Origin: Chromatiales bacterium
GTDB taxonomy: Bacteria; Pseudomonadota; Gammaproteobacteria; Chromatiales; Chromatiaceae
Direction: 5' to 3'
Length of the DNA: 47,276 nt
NCBI GenBank assembly: GCA_028278145.1
Contig: JANQEV010000003.1
Span: forward strand, 1 to 47,276
Positions 6,933-16,002 of the stretch are shown piece by piece. The notes below the pieces were generated by a model. It did no database searches. It was not told the DNA's origin and saw nothing but the letters and a program-made list of their open reading frames with translations. Position numbers and translations under genes: made by a program. Position 1 is the stretch's first letter. Each line of letters begins with the position of its first letter.

Positions 6933-8294
6933 TCAGATATCCTCTTTACTCTGTCCTGGTTTTTTCTTTGGGATACCAAATCGCTGCCGCCTCTCCCACA
7001 GAGTTTTTCGGCTTATACCCAAGCGTTTTGCCAATTCTGTCTCAGTTAATTGATCCTGGTGTTCCAAAACGAATTGGCAAAAATACTCCTCCAGAGACAG
7101 GTCCTGTTTGTCATTTCCTGATTGCCTTGTGACTATGCCTTCTTTGCTGTCAATGGCCAGCATATCGGTGGAGATTACATCCTGTTCACACAAGATTGCT
7201 GCGCGCTCCATGGCATTTTCCAATTCTCGTACGTTTCCAGGCCAGTCATATTTACTTATGGCCTTAATGGCATCTGGCGCCAGGCTGATAGGTGGTTTGT
7301 TGAATTTCTTACACGCCTTATCCAGTAGAAACTTGGCCAGTTCCGGGATGTCTGTGCCGCGATCCCGCAGTGGGGGTAGATTGAGCTCCATTACTCTTAG
7401 TCTGAAGTAGAGATCACTGCGGAATTGACTCTCCTGTACCAACTGTTTCAGGTCGCGGTGAGTTGCAGAGATCAGGCGTACATCCACCTGGCGGGCTCGT
7501 TCTGATCCAACCGGCCGGATCTCTCCATTTTGTAGCACCCGCAGGAGACGGGCCTGGGCGGTGTGGGACAGTTCACCAATCTCATCCAGGAACAGGGTGC
7601 CGCCATCAGCGCTTTCAACCAGCCCAGTGCGATCTGTGTCTGCACCGGTGAATGCTCCTTTTTTATGTCCAAACAGTTCTGATTCCAGTAGTGACTCGGG
7701 TATGGCTGCACAGTTGACGGTAACAATAGGTGCCTCCCGACGATTACTCTGATTATGCAGGGCACGGGCCACCAGCTCTTTACCGGTACCGGACTCTCCC
7801 AGGATCAATACCGTGGAGTCGGTTGGAGCCACTTTGCCGATCTGCTTGAATATGGTCTGCATGGCGGGGCTCTGTCCAACCATCCCGGCTACCGGGTAGC
7901 TCTTTTCAAGTTCGGACTTCAGGGCTTCATTCTGACGTTCCAGTTGTCCTCGTTTCAGGGTGCGTTTTACCAGCAGAACCAGTTCATCGTGGTCAAATGG
8001 CTTGGCGATATAGTCCACCGCTCCAAGCTTCATAGCATCCACCGCCGAACGTACGCTGGCATAGCTGGTCATTATCAGAACTGGTACATCCTTCGCCTTC
8101 TGTATGATTTCTGTCCCTGGTACTCCAGGCAACCTGACATCGGTAATGATCAGCTTAAAGCTGTTAACGTCATACTGTGACTCTGCGTCTTCCACTGACT
8201 CTGCCACTTCCACGTTGTAATTATGCCGCTCCAACAGACGTTGTACTGCCAGGCGTATTACCTCTTCATCTTCGACTATCAGTATACGGTCCAT
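6933..8294 (-). CDS. NtrC-family sigma54 response regulator, CbrB-like
   Basis: A 453-residue sigma54-dependent activator. The receiver domain spans residues 1-115 (acidic pocket E8/D9, phospho-acceptor D52 in ITDVRLPG, T76, K98). The AAA+ domain spans about 138-370, with Walker A GESGTGKE at 166-173, the sigma54-contact loop GAFTGA at 213-218 and Walker B GGTLFLDE at 231-238. A Fis-type helix-turn-helix ends the protein (ETELAKRLGISRKTLWERR). It starts 6 bases after the kinase gene, so the two form an operon. An NtrC-type regulator paired with a transporter-fused kinase matches Pseudomonas CbrA/CbrB, rather than CrbS/CrbR or MxtR/ErdR, whose regulators are LuxR/NarL type. Orthology rather than analogy is inferred. 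Confidence 0.93.
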   Translation of the reverse strand: MDRILIVEDEEVIRLAVQRLLERHNYNVEVAESVEDAESQYDVNSFKLIITDVRLPGVPGTEIIQKAKDVPVLIMTSYASVRSAVDAMKLGAVDYIAKPFDHDELVLLVKRTLKRGQLERQNEALKSELEKSYPVAGMVGQSPAMQTIFKQIGKVAPTDSTVLILGESGTGKELVARALHNQSNRREAPIVTVNCAAIPESLLESELFGHKKGAFTGADTDRTGLVESADGGTLFLDEIGELSHTAQARLLRVLQNGEIRPVGSERARQVDVRLISATHRDLKQLVQESQFRSDLYFRLRVMELNLPPLRDRGTDIPELAKFLLDKACKKFNKPPISLAPDAIKAISKYDWPGNVRELENAMERAAILCEQDVISTDMLAIDSKEGIVTRQSGNDKQDLSLEEYFCQFVLEHQDQLTETELAKRLGISRKTLWERRQRFGIPKKKPGQSKEDI

Positions 8295-8300
8295 TATTGT

Positions 8301-11255
8301 TTACCCCTCATTATCGTTGGTCTGTTTGTCTGTCTGGGGTAGTCGTATCTCTACGCGTGTACCAACTCCGGTTTGGGAGTCTATCGTTATGCTGCCATTG
8401 TGTTCCTGGATAATCTTGTGGGCCATGGATAGTCCCAGCCCGGTGCCTTCCCCAGGCGCCTTGGTAGTGACAAATGGCTCAAAGATATACTCCTGCATAT
8501 CGGCTGGAATCCCCTTGCCGTGATCCATGATCTCGATCTTTACCTCATCCTCATGGTTGGTGGCGAAGATCTCTATGCTGTCACCTACCTGTGAGGCGTC
8601 ACAGGCGTTGGTGAGGAGATTCACCAGTACCTGTGACAGGCGCTGGCGGTCTCCGACCATAGTCAGGTCACGCGGGCAGTTTGAGTTGCACTCTATCTGT
8701 TTACTCTTGTGGGTAAGTTGCACCAGGCGTACGGACTCATCGATTACATCATCCAGGATAAAACGGTCTCGCTCAGTACCAAGAGTTCCACTGCGGCTGA
8801 AGTTCATCAGGGATTTGACAATATTAGAAATACGCCTGGTCTGTTGCAGGATCGCCTCAACACTCTCGCTGACTCTGGTTGGATCCTGCTCCTCGCGCAG
8901 ATTCTGGGCCAGAGAGTGAATGCCGGTGACCGGGTTGCCGATCTCGTGGGCCACACCGGCTGCCAGTCGTCCGATAGATGCCAGGCGGTCGGTGTGGGCA
9001 AGTTCCGCTTCCAGTATCTCCAGGTCGGTGAGGTCCTCCAGCAGCATAACCAGACTGGTACGGCTGCCATTACCTGTCTGTTGCTGATCCTGTTCCAGAA
9101 CCGTTGCTTTGTGCAGGTTAAACCAGCGTGGGCGACCGCCCAGACTGGTCTCCATATGATGGATGTGTGAATCCTGGGCCACGGCAAATCCGGCCAGCAG
9201 GTCCCCCCATGGAGGTGGCAGTGACTTGAGCTCACAGCCCATGGCCTGATGACTGGGTACTCCACTCATGTTCTCCAGGGCAAGATTCCAGATTACCACC
9301 GAGTGATCGGCCTCCACTGCACAGACTCCCAGAGGGAGATCCAGCAGGATCTGCTGATGGTAACGGCGCATATTATCCAGGTCGGCGGTCAGTCCGCGCA
9401 GGCGGGAGCGGGATTTTGCCAGCTGCTGCTCTACATAGTTCATGGAATCGGCCAGGGCTGTCTTGGCTGCACTGTCCATCTCCAAACGCTGATTGATGAT
9501 CATATGGGCCATGTGTGGGCCCACCAGTCCAGATAGGTTGCGTTCTATACGTTCTCGCAGGCGCCGCAGTTCGCTGGACCTGGATTCCTGGGGGGACATC
9601 TTAAGATCGCGCAGGGCTTGTGTTACCTCCTTATCTGCGGTCTGGCGCCCGATAATGCCAGCTAGTCCTTCCATAAACTGCTCAGGCGAGCGTGCGGTAA
9701 CTACGCCAGAAAGCTGAGTGGGGGCACCGCTGCGGCAGGCCTGTGCTGCCTCCTGCTCGCCACTGGATTGCTTGGATAGCAGCGAGATAACAACAAAGAG
9801 GGTACTGTTTAGCGCCAGTGACCAGAAGGTGGTGAACTCCCAGTAGCTGAGGCCCGACATCTCACGCAGGGTAGGCAGGTCGATACCGGAGCTGATAAAT
9901 CCAGAGCGCTCCAGCAGGGGAATCAACAGGGTGATACACCAGACTGAGATCCCTCCCAGCAGCCCGATAATAAATCCCAGCCTGGTGGCACGGCGCCAGA
10001 ATAGGACTCCAATGATTCCCGGCATGAACTGGGCTACTGCAACGAAGGAGATCAATCCTAGCTGTACCAAGCCCTGGTTATGCTCCAGGAGCTGATAGAA
10101 GCCGTAACCAGCCATGATAATGATTGCGATCAGGGCACGCCGGCCCCACAACAGCCAGCGGTATAGATCCACTTTCGGGTCTGGGTAACTGGCTGGCAGC
10201 AGTAGGTGGTTGAGACTCATGGAGGATAGGGCCAGCGTGGTTACGATCACCATGGCACTTGCTGCGGAGACGCCACCAAGAAAGGTCATTACCGGCAGCC
10301 ATGACGGCTGGTCGGAGATGACTATTCCCAGTACGTAATAGTCCGGGTCTATCCCCAGATTCATGTGCTGTCCAGCCCATAGAATAGGTGGTATGGCCAG
10401 GTTCAGCAGCAACAGATAGAGGGGGAAGCCCCAACTGGCCGTATTCAGCGCCCGTGTGGACAGGTTCTCGGCAAATGCCATATGAAATTGGCGTGGTAGC
10501 AGAAAGGCGGCGGCAAAGGATAGGAACAGCAGCGTAACCCAGGGACCTTCATGCATGGGTCGATACAGCGCCTCTGTAGCCTCAGGATGTTCAGCCAACC
10601 ACTGGCCCAGATCAACTGGACCGGAAAATACACCGAAGATGGCGAATAGACCAACCGCGAGTATGGCGATCAGTTTTACCGCTGACTCAAATGCGATAGC
10701 CGCCACCAGGCCCAGGTGTTTTTCCCGGGGAGAGATATGTCGGGCTCCAAACAGCATGGCAAACAGAATCAACATGCCGCAAAACCAGAGTGCGATTACC
10801 TGCGGGGTCGATTCCTGGGTGAGGATCTGCAGGGATTCACTCACGGCCCTGATCTGCAGTGCGATATAAGGCAGGGCGCCAACCAGCATGAACAGGGTAA
10901 CCAGGATGCCGGCCATCTGGCTGCGATAACGAAAGGCGAATAGATCGGCCAGTGAGGTAAGCTGATAATCCCGCGTGATCTGCAGGATTGGTTTCAGCAA
11001 TAGCGGTGTGAGCAGGAAGGCAATGGTCACACCCAGGTAGATGGTTAGAAATTGGAATCCTTCACGCTCGGCAAATCCTACGCTACCGTAAAAGCTCCAG
11101 GAGGTTGCATATACTCCCAGTGAGAGGATATACACCAGAGGGTGACGTACCCAGTGCTTGGGGATTATGCCGCTGTCTGTGGCATAGGCGATAAAAAACA
11201 GTAGCAGCAGATAAAAGACGCTGGCCCCGAACAGGACCTCTAGTTCATAGGTCAT
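8301..11255 (-). CDS. Transporter-fused sensor histidine kinase, CbrA-like
   Basis: A 984-residue membrane kinase. Residues about 1-500 form a sodium:solute symporter-like module with some 13 helices (SLADLFAFRYRSQMAGILV, VPYIAL-type segment LPYIALQIRAVSESL). A linker and PAS-like region follow (LLDLPLGVCAVEADHSVVIWN). Next are a dimerisation domain with the H-box HTDRLASIGRLAAGVAHEIG and an ATPase domain with the N-box LVNLLTNACDAS, G1 DHGKGIPAD and G2 GEGTGLGLSMAH. The length and layout match Pseudomonas CbrA (about 980 residues). The substrate that the transporter module senses or carries is unknown; context suggests acetate or another carboxylate. Its ATG lies inside the end of the preceding small gene (11-base overlap). 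Confidence 0.92.
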   Translation of the reverse strand: MTYELEVLFGASVFYLLLLFFIAYATDSGIIPKHWVRHPLVYILSLGVYATSWSFYGSVGFAEREGFQFLTIYLGVTIAFLLTPLLLKPILQITRDYQLTSLADLFAFRYRSQMAGILVTLFMLVGALPYIALQIRAVSESLQILTQESTPQVIALWFCGMLILFAMLFGARHISPREKHLGLVAAIAFESAVKLIAILAVGLFAIFGVFSGPVDLGQWLAEHPEATEALYRPMHEGPWVTLLFLSFAAAFLLPRQFHMAFAENLSTRALNTASWGFPLYLLLLNLAIPPILWAGQHMNLGIDPDYYVLGIVISDQPSWLPVMTFLGGVSAASAMVIVTTLALSSMSLNHLLLPASYPDPKVDLYRWLLWGRRALIAIIIMAGYGFYQLLEHNQGLVQLGLISFVAVAQFMPGIIGVLFWRRATRLGFIIGLLGGISVWCITLLIPLLERSGFISSGIDLPTLREMSGLSYWEFTTFWSLALNSTLFVVISLLSKQSSGEQEAAQACRSGAPTQLSGVVTARSPEQFMEGLAGIIGRQTADKEVTQALRDLKMSPQESRSSELRRLRERIERNLSGLVGPHMAHMIINQRLEMDSAAKTALADSMNYVEQQLAKSRSRLRGLTADLDNMRRYHQQILLDLPLGVCAVEADHSVVIWNLALENMSGVPSHQAMGCELKSLPPPWGDLLAGFAVAQDSHIHHMETSLGGRPRWFNLHKATVLEQDQQQTGNGSRTSLVMLLEDLTDLEILEAELAHTDRLASIGRLAAGVAHEIGNPVTGIHSLAQNLREEQDPTRVSESVEAILQQTRRISNIVKSLMNFSRSGTLGTERDRFILDDVIDESVRLVQLTHKSKQIECNSNCPRDLTMVGDRQRLSQVLVNLLTNACDASQVGDSIEIFATNHEDEVKIEIMDHGKGIPADMQEYIFEPFVTTKAPGEGTGLGLSMAHKIIQEHNGSITIDSQTGVGTRVEIRLPQTDKQTNDNEG

Positions 11256-11445
11256 GGCCGCTGAACCGGTAATTGATGATAGCTCCCAGAACTATTACCA
11301 ATAGCCATAACAGGTAGGGCAGAAACCAGGGGTGAGTAGGTGAGGCCCACCATAACGTCAGTGGAGTTGCGAACAGGAATAACGTAAACATGGCCAGTAG
11401 GCCTGTGTGTTCGCGCAGTTTATCCGGATCATGACTTGGTGGCAT
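11245..11445 (-). CDS. Small membrane protein overlapping the CbrA-like gene (CbrX-like)
   Basis: A 66-residue protein beginning MPPSHDPDKLREHTGLL, with two hydrophobic segments (MFTLFLFATPLTLWWA; FLPYLLWLLVIVLGAIINYRF). The ATG at 11445 is preferred over a TTG 12 codons upstream. The upstream codons lie in or next to a perfect operator palindrome, and the protein from the ATG has a normal polar start before its first helix. Neither has a clear Shine-Dalgarno. It overlaps the kinase start by 11 bases. In Pseudomonas a small gene (cbrX) overlaps cbrA in the same way and couples translation; homology to CbrX is inferred from position and topology. Confidence 0.7.
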   Translation of the reverse strand: MPPSHDPDKLREHTGLLAMFTLFLFATPLTLWWASPTHPWFLPYLLWLLVIVLGAIINYRFSGHDL

Positions 11446-11461
11446 AAGATGGAGAGTATCA

Positions 11462-11482
11462 ATTGTTACGTATTGTAACAAT
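11462..11482. promoter_or_regulatory. TGTTAC-N5-GTAACA operator at the kinase operon
   Basis: A perfect dyad with 8-bp arms, ATTGTTAC-GTATT-GTAACAAT. The core hexamers and 5-bp spacer are identical in layout to the site in front of the symporter. It lies 17 bp upstream of the ATG of the CbrX-like gene, too close for a sigma54 enhancer of that gene, so autorepression is more likely. It is also about 117 bp upstream of the divergent gene at 11599, where I find no sigma54 promoter. Confidence 0.65.
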
Positions 11483-11598
11483 ATCTGTGCGCTATATGAT
11501 TAGGATCAGCTATCGGCTATCAACCCGGTGTTGTTCCGGTGGAATAGGGCTATTATCGAGCTATATAACACAATAATACCAACACCAAGGAGTTCTGA

Positions 11599-11982
11599 AT
11601 GAATCCGGAAAAGGTTGTATTTGGTTTTTTTATCGTCTTGGCATTGACCCTGAATTTTGGTTTCTTTGTCGGGGAGATTGACAACCCGGACCACCATCAT
11701 GTGTATGAGCTGTTTGCAGTGATAGTGGTAAACCTGATTGCCACCATACTTAAATTTGGTGACCGTACCCAGATGGGTGCAGTACTGCTCTCCACCAGCC
11801 TGGTGGCCCTGCTGCAGCTGTTTGCAGCGGCCCTGGTTTGGGTAATGGCAGAACATGTAAGTTCAGATGGCATGACCCCCTCGGTGATGGCCAGTATCGT
11901 TTCTTTGTCCGGGGGCGCCATGTTGGCAAACGTGGTCTCTGTGGTGCTGCTGGTGATTGAAACCGTAATGCTGCGGCGCTAA
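11599..11982 (+). CDS. DUF6394-like membrane protein
   Basis: A 127-residue protein with four predicted helices (VVFGFFIVLALTLNFGFFVG; LFAVIVVNLIATILKF; GAVLLSTSLVALLQLFAAALVWV; ISLSGGAMLANVVSVVLLVIETV-like end). Acidic/His residues (DNPDHHHVYE) sit between helices 1 and 2. I recognise it tentatively as the DUF6394 family. AAGGAG sits 8 bases before the ATG. The potassium channel gene starts 24 bases downstream on the same strand, so the two probably form an operon and this protein may be a channel partner. Function unknown. Confidence 0.8.
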   Translation: MNPEKVVFGFFIVLALTLNFGFFVGEIDNPDHHHVYELFAVIVVNLIATILKFGDRTQMGAVLLSTSLVALLQLFAAALVWVMAEHVSSDGMTPSVMASIVSLSGGAMLANVVSVVLLVIETVMLRR

Positions 11983-12006
11983 TAGCCTCCTGCGAAGGCC
12001 AGTCTG

Positions 12007-13716
12007 ATGGATAATATATTCTTTATTGTAATGCGCCGCATGCGGGCGCCGCTCATTACCCTCATAAGCGTATATGCCATCGCCATCCTCGGTCTGGTCC
12101 TGATCCCAGGCCAGGATGCGGCCGGAAATCCGTATACAATGGATTTCTTTCACGCCTTCTACTTCGTCAGTTTCATGGCCAGTACTATCGGCTTTGGCGA
12201 GATCCCATTCGAATTTACCGATGGTCAACGCCTGTGGGTGACCATAACTATTTACACCACGGTGGTGGTGTGGCTCTACTCCATTGGAACCATTATCAGC
12301 CTGGTCCAGGATCAGTCATTCAAGCAGGCCTTGCGGGAGCAGCGTTTTGCCTCCCGGGTCAGGAGATTGCGCGATACCTTCTATATCATCTGTGGTTATG
12401 GTGAGACTGGTCGCGCCCTGGTGCGAGCACTTACTGATCATGACCAGTTGGCAGTGGTGTTAGAGGAGAAGTGGGATCGTATCAATACCCTGCGCATGGA
12501 GAACCTGCGACAGTTTGTTCCCGGCTTGTGTGGCAATGCAGGTGACCCGGATCATATGTTAAAGGCCGGTCTAGGGCATCCGCGCTGTGCCGGTGTTGTG
12601 GCCCTGTCCAACAGTAATGAGCTCAATCTTAAAGTAGCCATTACTACCAAGTTATTACGCAATGAAATAAGGGTCATCTGCCGTGCCGACTCCCATGATG
12701 TGGAGGACAATATGGCATCCTTTGGTACCGACCATATCGTCGATCCCTTCGATCTGTTTTCCCTTTACCTGGCTACTGCCTTCCAGGCTCCTTGCCTGTA
12801 TCTGATTCAGGAGTGGCTTTCCGGTTATTCACGAGATCAGCTGGAAGAGCCGGTATATCCGCCGCGTGAAGGGTGCTGGATCGTCTGTGGTTATGGGCGC
12901 TTTGGGAAAGCGGTGTACAAGCGCCTGATGGACGAAGGTATCGAGACTACGGTAATTGAGATGTCGCCGGAGAAGACCGGCAAGCCGCCTGGTCTCTGTA
13001 TCAAGGGGCGTGGGACAGAGGCCGTAACCCTGAAAGAGGCTGGGGTGGAAACAGCGGTGGGTCTGGTAGCTGGTACCGATGATGATGTGAATAACCTCTC
13101 CATAATTATGACGGCCAGAGAACTTAACCCTGAGCTGTTTGTTATTGCGCGTCAGAACCACCAGGAGAACAAGGCGCTGTTTGAGGCCGTGAATGAAGAT
13201 ATGCTGATGCATCCCAGTTTTATCATTGCCAATCGGATCAGGATGTTGCTTTCAACCCCGCTGTTGTCTGATTTTCTGGGGCTGGCTCTATTTAATGACG
13301 ATGCATGGGCTTGTGAACTGGCCAGTACCATTGCTGCAGTTGTGGAAGTGGAAGCGCCTATAGTATGGGAAGTAGAGATCGATACAGCAACAGCCCCCGC
13401 CTTATGTAGTGCAATTGCCGCGGGTAACACAATAACGCTCAAGGATATGCTGCTGTCGCCCAGAGATCGGGAGCAGTTGTTGTCCTGTGTTGCATTGATG
13501 CATGTGCGGGATGAGACCAGGGTTCTTCTGCCGGAACAAGATCTGGTCCTGAAGCCTGGCGACCGTTTGCTGTTCTGTGGGAAACCCACAGCAGATAGCA
13601 AAATGCGCTGGGGTATGCTAAATGAAAACGTTCTCAGCTACATCAAGACTGGAGAGGCGCCTCCTGAAGGGGCGTTGTGGAGAATGTTACGCAGGATTCA
13701 TAGAAGACCTGGCTGA
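12007..13716 (+). CDS. Potassium channel-like protein with two RCK/TrkA-N domains
   Basis: A 569-residue protein. Two membrane helices (about 14-32 and 75-99) flank a pore loop with the filter-like sequence STIGFGEIP near residue 60. The first Rossmann-type RCK/TrkA-N domain starts at about 124 (IICGYGETGRALVRAL) and the second at about 289 (WIVCGYGRFGKAVYKRL). Each has the GxGxxG nucleotide-binding motif, and a TrkA-C-like domain follows at about 460-545 (RVLLPEQDLVLKPGDRLLFCG). A single polypeptide with two tandem RCK units resembles bacterial ligand-gated K+ channels. TIGFGE departs from the classical TVGYGD filter, as in several RCK channels, so ion selectivity is uncertain. Probably in an operon with the DUF6394-like gene. 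Confidence 0.9.
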   Translation: MDNIFFIVMRRMRAPLITLISVYAIAILGLVLIPGQDAAGNPYTMDFFHAFYFVSFMASTIGFGEIPFEFTDGQRLWVTITIYTTVVVWLYSIGTIISLVQDQSFKQALREQRFASRVRRLRDTFYIICGYGETGRALVRALTDHDQLAVVLEEKWDRINTLRMENLRQFVPGLCGNAGDPDHMLKAGLGHPRCAGVVALSNSNELNLKVAITTKLLRNEIRVICRADSHDVEDNMASFGTDHIVDPFDLFSLYLATAFQAPCLYLIQEWLSGYSRDQLEEPVYPPREGCWIVCGYGRFGKAVYKRLMDEGIETTVIEMSPEKTGKPPGLCIKGRGTEAVTLKEAGVETAVGLVAGTDDDVNNLSIIMTARELNPELFVIARQNHQENKALFEAVNEDMLMHPSFIIANRIRMLLSTPLLSDFLGLALFNDDAWACELASTIAAVVEVEAPIVWEVEIDTATAPALCSAIAAGNTITLKDMLLSPRDREQLLSCVALMHVRDETRVLLPEQDLVLKPGDRLLFCGKPTADSKMRWGMLNENVLSYIKTGEAPPEGALWRMLRRIHRRPG

Positions 13717-13825
13717 AACTAGTATAATTTCAGTTATCATAGCTGTTTTCTCAATATTTTATTGCTACTGCCGCTAAGCTCGGGAAGTACATAATCAGAG
13801 ATCTCCTAACAAAAGAAGGATTGTA

Positions 13826-14668
13826 ATGCCGTATCTTCTGCTGACACTGTTAGTTTTGTTCTTTCCGTTGCATGTAACCGCCGGTAGTGCCCCAGTGGTG
13901 AAATCTCGCCATGCGCTGGTGCTGGATGAAAATGATGCGGTTATAGTCAGTAAAAAGGCCGATACTGCAACACCCATTGCATCTATCACCAAGTTGATGA
14001 GTGCCATGGTAGTCCTGGATGCAAAGCAGAATTTAAAGCAGGTTCTTACCATCACCAAAAGGGATAGAGATACCTTAAAAAAAACCGGATCCCGGTTAAA
14101 GTTCGGAGCCAAACTGACCAGAAAGGAGATGTTAAGGTTGGCGTTGTCTGCCTCCGAGAACCGTGCTGCCCATGCATTGGCCCGCAATTACAAGGGTGGT
14201 GTAAAAGGCTTTGTCAGAGCCATGAACAAAAAGGCCAAGGCCTTGGGTATGAAAAAAACGCGGTTTCGTGGGCCTACAGGACTAAACCCGGGCAATATCT
14301 CCACGGCCAGAGATCTGGCCATCATGGTAAACGCCGCCATGAAATATCCGTTAATCCGCAAGGCATCTACTACCAAGAGGGTCGTTGTGCGCCCGTTTAG
14401 GAAGGGTAAGCGCATGGAGTTCAAGATTACCAATCGTCTATTGCGTGGCAATGACAGTAATTGGAAGATTCTTTTGTCTAAGACCGGCTATATCAACGAG
14501 GCTGGCCGTTGTCTGGTGATGCGTGCAAAAACAGCGGGCAAGACAATGACCATTGTGCTGCTTAATGCCCTGGGTAAGTTAACGCCCTATCGAGATTCCA
14601 ACAGGATTCGTAAATGGTTGCTTGGAAATAGCAAGGGTCAATTGGCCTGGCATGAACAAGAGCAGTAA
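13826..14668 (+). CDS. pbpG: D-alanyl-D-alanine endopeptidase (PBP7-type)
   Basis: A 280-residue periplasmic serine peptidase of the S11/low-molecular-weight penicillin-binding protein family, which cleaves D-Ala-meso-DAP cross-links in peptidoglycan. The signal peptide is residues 1-19 (MPYLLLTLLVLFFPLHVTA). Active-site motifs are S53-I-T-K56, S110-E-N112 and K219-T-G221. The length matches E. coli PbpG and lacks the C-terminal domain of PBP5/6. AGAAGGA lies 6 bases before the ATG. A possible weak hairpin follows the gene (GCTACTA-N6-TAGTAGC, 14694-14713) without a T-run. Confidence 0.93.
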   Translation: MPYLLLTLLVLFFPLHVTAGSAPVVKSRHALVLDENDAVIVSKKADTATPIASITKLMSAMVVLDAKQNLKQVLTITKRDRDTLKKTGSRLKFGAKLTRKEMLRLALSASENRAAHALARNYKGGVKGFVRAMNKKAKALGMKKTRFRGPTGLNPGNISTARDLAIMVNAAMKYPLIRKASTTKRVVVRPFRKGKRMEFKITNRLLRGNDSNWKILLSKTGYINEAGRCLVMRAKTAGKTMTIVLLNALGKLTPYRDSNRIRKWLLGNSKGQLAWHEQEQ

Positions 14669-14693
14669 CTAGGTATTTCTGTTGGTGAGTGTC

Positions 14694-14713
14694 GCTACTA
14701 TCAAGGTAGTAGC
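14694..14713. terminator. Possible hairpin between convergent pbpG and nosD
   Basis: GCTACTA-TCAAGG-TAGTAGC is a perfect 7-bp stem located between two convergent genes, 25 bases after the pbpG stop. There is no U-tract on either strand, so intrinsic termination would be weak; it may instead protect 3' ends. Confidence 0.35.
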
Positions 14714-14775
14714 CTGGCCAGTCTGTATTGTCTCTCCCTTTGGGTGTTTAGAATTGTGTGTGGTATCGATTGCAG

Positions 14776-16002
14776 TTATTGATTGGATATTTCAGATATT
14801 CGTGGGGTGGGGTCTTTGAGCACCAGCCTGGGTTTGGAGAATGGCGCCAGGCGTTCCACAAAATCCACCAGTTCCAGGGCCGGTGAACTGCGGAAGAACT
14901 TGGTCATAGGGCGGTCCATCCAGATGCGATCGGAATAGAGCATGATGGAGTGTGGTGTGTCTCCGATACCATCTTTGTTGCGGTCGAAACCTTCATAGCG
15001 ATCCCAGTAGTTACTACGCCAATCGTTGTCCAGTACGCTGGTGTCTGAACTCACCAGTACCTCTATGTTATTGCTGCGGAAGCGATTGTTGTGCAGCAGG
15101 TGACCACCCTTCTCGCCATAGAAGTACATGGCAATGTCGTTGTAGGCAAACAGGTTGTCATTTAGGAATATGATATTTTCCGGATGTACCGGGGCATTGG
15201 CAATCAGTCCTGTGGCACAGTGGATGATCTGGTTCTGTTTTACTTTTACCTGGGAGCTGTCCTTGATGGAAAGTGCGGAACCGGTGATGTTGCGTAGTTG
15301 GTAAATGCGGTTTCCCTGAAGCAGTAATCCATGAGAGTAGATGATGGCGATACCGCTGCTGTTCTGACTGATCTGGTTGTCTGCGATTATATTGTCTGGT
15401 GAGTATACCAGTTCCATTCCCATACGGCTGTTGGATATCTGGTTGCCGATGATGCGGTTGTCTGGTGAATTGGTAATAAGCAGGTCCCGAATATGATCAA
15501 AGCGGTTGTTTTCTATCAGGTTGCCACTGCTGTACCACATGCGGATGCCGTCTCCACGTAGGCTAAGCTTTTCACCACGTGATGATATGCGGTTGGCGCG
15601 TATTGTGTTGTTATTGGCCTGTTTGATATGAATACCGAACAGGGAGTTATAGATAACATTGTTTTCGATTATGCTGTCGTCGGCCTCCAGCAGCAGGCCG
15701 GCATCTGGTCCGTTGTGAGAATCACCGGAGTTGGTCAGATGGACTCCACGTACTACCGAGCCGTTGGCCTTAATATGCAGGACCGTACCCTGGCCACCGC
15801 CATCGATAGTAACCTTTCCTGATCCTTCCAGGGTTATAGGTTTGTTGATCACCACCGGACCGGCATATGTACCGGGAGGTGGGCGTAATACGCCGTTGGC
15901 AGGGGTTACATCCACGAACATCTGCAGTGGTGGCAGGGAGTGGGCCTGGGGTGAAAGCAGGAGCCAGATCAGACAAAGAGTATAGCGCAGCTTACTTTGC
16001 AT
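14776..16002 (-). CDS. nosD: NosD-like periplasmic right-handed beta-helix protein
   Basis: A 408-residue protein with a signal peptide (residues 1-22, ending PQAHS). It consists of a right-handed parallel beta-helix of repeated NxIxxNxI-type rungs (SIIENNVIYNSLFGIHIKQ, NTIRANRIS, NLIENNRFDHI, NRIIGNQISNS, NIIADNQISQNSSGIAI). The family C-terminus follows, with YWDRYEGFDRNKDGIGDTPH. The sequence matches NosD, the accessory factor needed with NosF and NosY for the CuZ centre of nitrous oxide reductase. No nosZ, nosR, nosF, nosY or nosL lies within the window on either side, so it is an orphan here. Either the nos genes are elsewhere or the protein serves another cuproenzyme. Confidence 0.88.
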   Translation of the reverse strand: MQSKLRYTLCLIWLLLSPQAHSLPPLQMFVDVTPANGVLRPPPGTYAGPVVINKPITLEGSGKVTIDGGGQGTVLHIKANGSVVRGVHLTNSGDSHNGPDAGLLLEADDSIIENNVIYNSLFGIHIKQANNNTIRANRISSRGEKLSLRGDGIRMWYSSGNLIENNRFDHIRDLLITNSPDNRIIGNQISNSRMGMELVYSPDNIIADNQISQNSSGIAIIYSHGLLLQGNRIYQLRNITGSALSIKDSSQVKVKQNQIIHCATGLIANAPVHPENIIFLNDNLFAYNDIAMYFYGEKGGHLLHNNRFRSNNIEVLVSSDTSVLDNDWRSNYWDRYEGFDRNKDGIGDTPHSIMLYSDRIWMDRPMTKFFRSSPALELVDFVERLAPFSKPRLVLKDPTPRISEISNQ

